Of a stretch of DNA of 64,000 nt, positions 61,494 to 64,000 are shown piece by piece. This DNA comes from Chaetoceros tenuissimus. Its lineage: Eukaryota > Bacillariophyta > Thalassiosirophyceae > Chaetocerotales > Chaetocerotaceae. Numbering within the stretch: the stretch's first letter is position 1; each line of letters opens with the position of its first letter. Location of the stretch: assembly GCA_021927905.1 (NCBI GenBank), contig BLLK01000045.1, positions 620,001 to 684,000 of the forward strand, read 5' to 3'. The notes beneath the pieces were generated by a model. That model ran no database searches and was not told where the DNA came from. It saw only the letters and a list, made by a program, of their open reading frames with translations. A program made the translations under genes and the position numbers.

Positions 61494-63197
61494 ATGATCA
61501 ACAAATTGCTTTCAATTAACCAAAGATTGACTGGTAGAAGGTTTGAGGTTTTCGTTTTTCTATGCCGACTACCAATTCTTGGGAAACTTTTTCTCTTCTT
61601 AATTAAGCAGAGACTTGGCTTCTCAGCTCTCACACGATTTGCCGAAGAGATAGATGAATATCCACTTTACTATCCAATTCCATACCCAGTAGATGCAGAT
61701 GAGAAATTAAAGAGTCAGAAAATCATAGTAAAAGTACCAAACAGTATAGCTCCTCTTGACAATACATACTTCAGTCATTGGACAATATCAGACTACATTG
61801 AAAAATACAAATCGAAAACAATAACACCCACTATTGTTGCCGAAAAATTAAGAGGACTCATCAACGAATTAAATAAGCGAAACCCTATACTGACATCGTT
61901 TAATAGGGACGAATTGATGCGCCAAGCAATGTTATCTACAGAAAGATACAGACTGGACAAGAATTTGGAGATGGATGGAGTTCCTCTTTTGATAAAAGAT
62001 GAAATTCCAAGTTTAGGATTTCCCTTGACTTTTGGCACATCGTTTATACAAAAAGAAGTTACGCCATCAGATGTACCCGAAATAATTCAGCGGCTTTTGA
62101 ACAAAGGTTTTCTACTGATAGGGAAGGCAAATCAGCATGAATTAGGAATTGGAACAAGTGGGAGTAATGTATCCTATGGTACTTGCCGTAACCCATATAA
62201 TGAAGAACATTTTACTGGTGGTAGCTCATCTGGTCCTGCAGCTGCAGTCTCAATGGGTTTGGTACCTGTAGCTATTGGATCTGATGGTGGTGGGTCAATT
62301 CGCATACCAGCCAGTCTATGTGGTTGTATTGGATTGAAAGCGACATACCAAAGGATTCCGATCGATTGTAACTTGGCTCCAAGTCTAGTGCACGTTGGTC
62401 CATTTGCAAATAATGTCATTGATGTTGCAAAAGTATATTCAATCATGGCAGGTCGAGGTAGCAACGACTTTCAACGTCATTCCTTCGGACAACCAAACCC
62501 ATCATTACCCATCTTTGACAATGCTTTCAAGGGGTTGAAGATTGGAGTATTTTGGGATCATATAAACGAATCTGATTTAGAGATTATAACTGCAATTAAA
62601 AAAGCGCTCGTCTTTTTTGAATCAAGAGGATGCTCGATAGTTGACATTGAACTACCCTACTTAAAGGAGATTCATCAAGCACATACAGTAACTATTCTCA
62701 CAGAAATGCTACTCATGTTGGAACCATATATGAGAAAACATATGAATAAATTTCAGCTAGAGTCTCAGGTATCACTTCTCATTGGTAAAACTTTTACCGC
62801 GCGAGAATTCCTGGCGGCACAAAGAGTCCGTTCTTTTGCCATGAAGCATATAGAAAAGTTATTCAGAGATGAAGTTGACATAATCCTGTCACCTGCGACA
62901 GCAATTACCGCTCCAAAAATAGAAAAGGATAGCCTTGCTGTTGGCGAATATGATCCTATCCAAACGTCAAAACTAATGAAGTTTATAATACATGGGAATA
63001 TGACAGGTATTCCTGCAATCATTTTTCCATGCGACTACGACAAAAAAGGCTTACCTATTTCTTTACAAGCACAAGCTGGACATTGGAACGAAGATTTATT
63101 GTTAAGATTTGCTCACGAAGGTCGCAGACTTCTTCCGAGAGGGATGAAGAAGCCAGTGCATTACGTTGATGTTTTGGGCAATGAAAATGTTAAATAG
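61494..63197 (+). CDS. FAAH: Fatty acid amide hydrolase (amidase signature family)
   Basis: From the first true ATG (61494) the protein has 567 aa. The N-terminus has a hydrophobic membrane-associating segment (VFVFLCRLPILGKLFLFLI). The Ser-Ser-Lys triad motifs are visible: Lys in GVPLLIKDEIPS, cis-Ser and nucleophile Ser in GGSSSGPAAAVSMGLVPVA, with the linking GSDGGGSIRIPASLCGCIGL. ELGIGTSGSNVSYGTCRNPY is the typical lead-in. These fit plant/protist FAAH enzymes hydrolysing N-acylethanolamines and related lipid amides. Length is normal for the family, and all catalytic residues are present. Confidence 0.92.
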   Translation: MINKLLSINQRLTGRRFEVFVFLCRLPILGKLFLFLIKQRLGFSALTRFAEEIDEYPLYYPIPYPVDADEKLKSQKIIVKVPNSIAPLDNTYFSHWTISDYIEKYKSKTITPTIVAEKLRGLINELNKRNPILTSFNRDELMRQAMLSTERYRLDKNLEMDGVPLLIKDEIPSLGFPLTFGTSFIQKEVTPSDVPEIIQRLLNKGFLLIGKANQHELGIGTSGSNVSYGTCRNPYNEEHFTGGSSSGPAAAVSMGLVPVAIGSDGGGSIRIPASLCGCIGLKATYQRIPIDCNLAPSLVHVGPFANNVIDVAKVYSIMAGRGSNDFQRHSFGQPNPSLPIFDNAFKGLKIGVFWDHINESDLEIITAIKKALVFFESRGCSIVDIELPYLKEIHQAHTVTILTEMLLMLEPYMRKHMNKFQLESQVSLLIGKTFTAREFLAAQRVRSFAMKHIEKLFRDEVDIILSPATAITAPKIEKDSLAVGEYDPIQTSKLMKFIIHGNMTGIPAIIFPCDYDKKGLPISLQAQAGHWNEDLLLRFAHEGRRLLPRGMKKPVHYVDVLGNENVK

Positions 63198-63445
63198 GAT
63201 TGTGAGCGTTTTGGCAGCGGGTAAAAATGACAAAACTAAAAAACTGTGTACGTAGAGAGTGTACTGTACCTTACTTCCTCGTAATGATTCTAAGCAGCTT
63301 CTACGTATGCTTCTATTCAAACATTTAAACATTTCATGCTATCTAAACCATAAGCCAAAGATTAGATTCTTAGTCAAAGTTTGTTGCTACTTCTTTCCCC
63401 CTCTCTGCGGTTTCAATAACGGAAACTTCACAAGAGAAAAAGAAG

Positions 63446-64000
63446 ATGGATACTTCAGTCATACCTGTAGCAAGTAATGTTGAGACAAATCCAGATAACA
63501 TCAACGACATGGAGCCCAAATTTGCGGTGAATGATCGATGTTATGTTGGGGATAAACATGTGTATGAGTCTACCATCAAAGATATCAAAAGAGATAATGA
63601 AGGTAAATCTTTTCTACTTTTGCATGAAATAGAGTCTTAGGAGGAGAAATACTAGCTTTCATTTCTCTGACATGATTTGACAAACAGGGTGGCAATATTT
63701 AATACACTTCAAGGGATGGAATTCACGACATGATCAGTGGATGTCGGAATACTGTGTCTTTCCTGATTCAGAAGAATATAAGCTCAAGGCCTCTGCGACG
63801 AAAGAGGAGAACAAGAAAGCTGAGCAAGCTCGAAAAGACAAAGAGAAAAAGAAGAAGCAAATGAAACGAAAGAGCATCGACTCTAGTCAGCAAGGCGAAA
63901 ATCCACCCAAAAAAAAGCGAGGGAGACCAGCAAAAGAAACAGTGATTCCCTTTGAAAGTTTTTTTGAATTACCAATCACCTTGAAAATAGTTCTACAAGA
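63446..64000 (+). CDS. MRG15/Eaf3-like chromodomain protein, 5' part (runs off the window)
   Basis: CDS begins 63446-63602, then after an 85-nt intron 63688-64000 and beyond the window end. The chromo barrel reads FAVNDRCYVGDKHVYESTIK, then across the splice NEG-WQYLIHFKGWNSRHDQWM and YCVFPDSEEY. A Lys-rich linker (RKDKEKKKKQMKRKS; GRPAK AT-hook-like) leads to FESFFELPITLKIVLQ, the start of the MRG domain. MRG15/Eaf3 binds methylated H3K36 in NuA4/Rpd3S-type complexes. Only the N-terminal half is present because the window ends. Confidence 0.88.

Noticed and set aside
1-64000. CRISPR arrays, rRNA or tRNA genes, bacterial-type operons
   Set aside because: No regularly spaced repeats and no recognised rRNA or tRNA were seen on reading; gene structure is eukaryotic throughout. 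A tRNAscan or Rfam search would be the decisive check.

Overview
The window is nuclear DNA of a photosynthetic stramenopile, most likely a diatom and plausibly a centric Chaetoceros/Thalassiosira-type species (the genus is inference). The evidence is: plastid-targeting presequences with a signal peptide followed by an ASAFAP-like cleavage motif on chlorophyll synthase and phytoene desaturase; diatom-typical families (two genes of the DUF6824 type, a secreted Lys/Ser-rich silaffin-like protein, a secretory SET-domain protein); and compact, AT-rich genes with zero to three short GT-AG introns (62-208 nt) and convergent gene ends often only about 50-110 bp apart. I see nothing prokaryotic or organellar.

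Layout. 0-7 kb: CstF-64, a diatom-type ankyrin-like protein, and a large secretory fusion joining a SET methyltransferase to aminopropyltransferase and AdoMet-decarboxylase-like modules. 7-22 kb: a twin-Rossmann methyltransferase, chlorophyll synthase, a PDZ-DENN giant, a mitotic cyclin, a TGS1-like methyltransferase with winged-helix-like regions, and a kinesin. 22-27 kb: a gene-poor stretch with two related small DUF6824-type genes and diverged repeats. 27-35 kb: the silaffin-like protein, a PH-like protein, a secreted/plastid methyltransferase-like protein, phytoene desaturase, and a TMEM260-type O-mannosyltransferase with a reading-frame break. 35-41 kb: a protein-kinase pseudogene fragment, a POT1-like telomere protein, and two direct copies of a ~454 bp MITE-like element. 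40-64 kb: mostly housekeeping genes (ABHD11, TMEM163-like CDF, DBP5/DDX19, SPOUT1, EXO1/FEN-type nuclease, NOP16, CRAL-TRIO, a secreted ankyrin protein, CCCH-DEDD exonuclease, ABHD14-like hydrolase, a SAP protein carrying a coding minisatellite, a two-copy DUF1415-like protein, a METTL21-like methyltransferase, FAAH) and the start of an MRG15-like gene cut by the window edge.

The strongest candidate for something new is the gene at 3006-6844: one secretory polypeptide that appears to combine protein-lysine methylation (SET) with aminopropyl transfer and AdoMet-decarboxylase-fold modules, the chemistries expected for the methylated, polyamine-modified lysines of silaffins and for long-chain polyamines in diatom silica. 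The Lys-rich secreted protein at 27131-27820 is a plausible type of substrate, although the two are 20 kb apart and a functional link is inference only. Exon boundaries were read by eye from GT-AG sites, frame continuity and protein-family continuity. There are no transcript data behind them.
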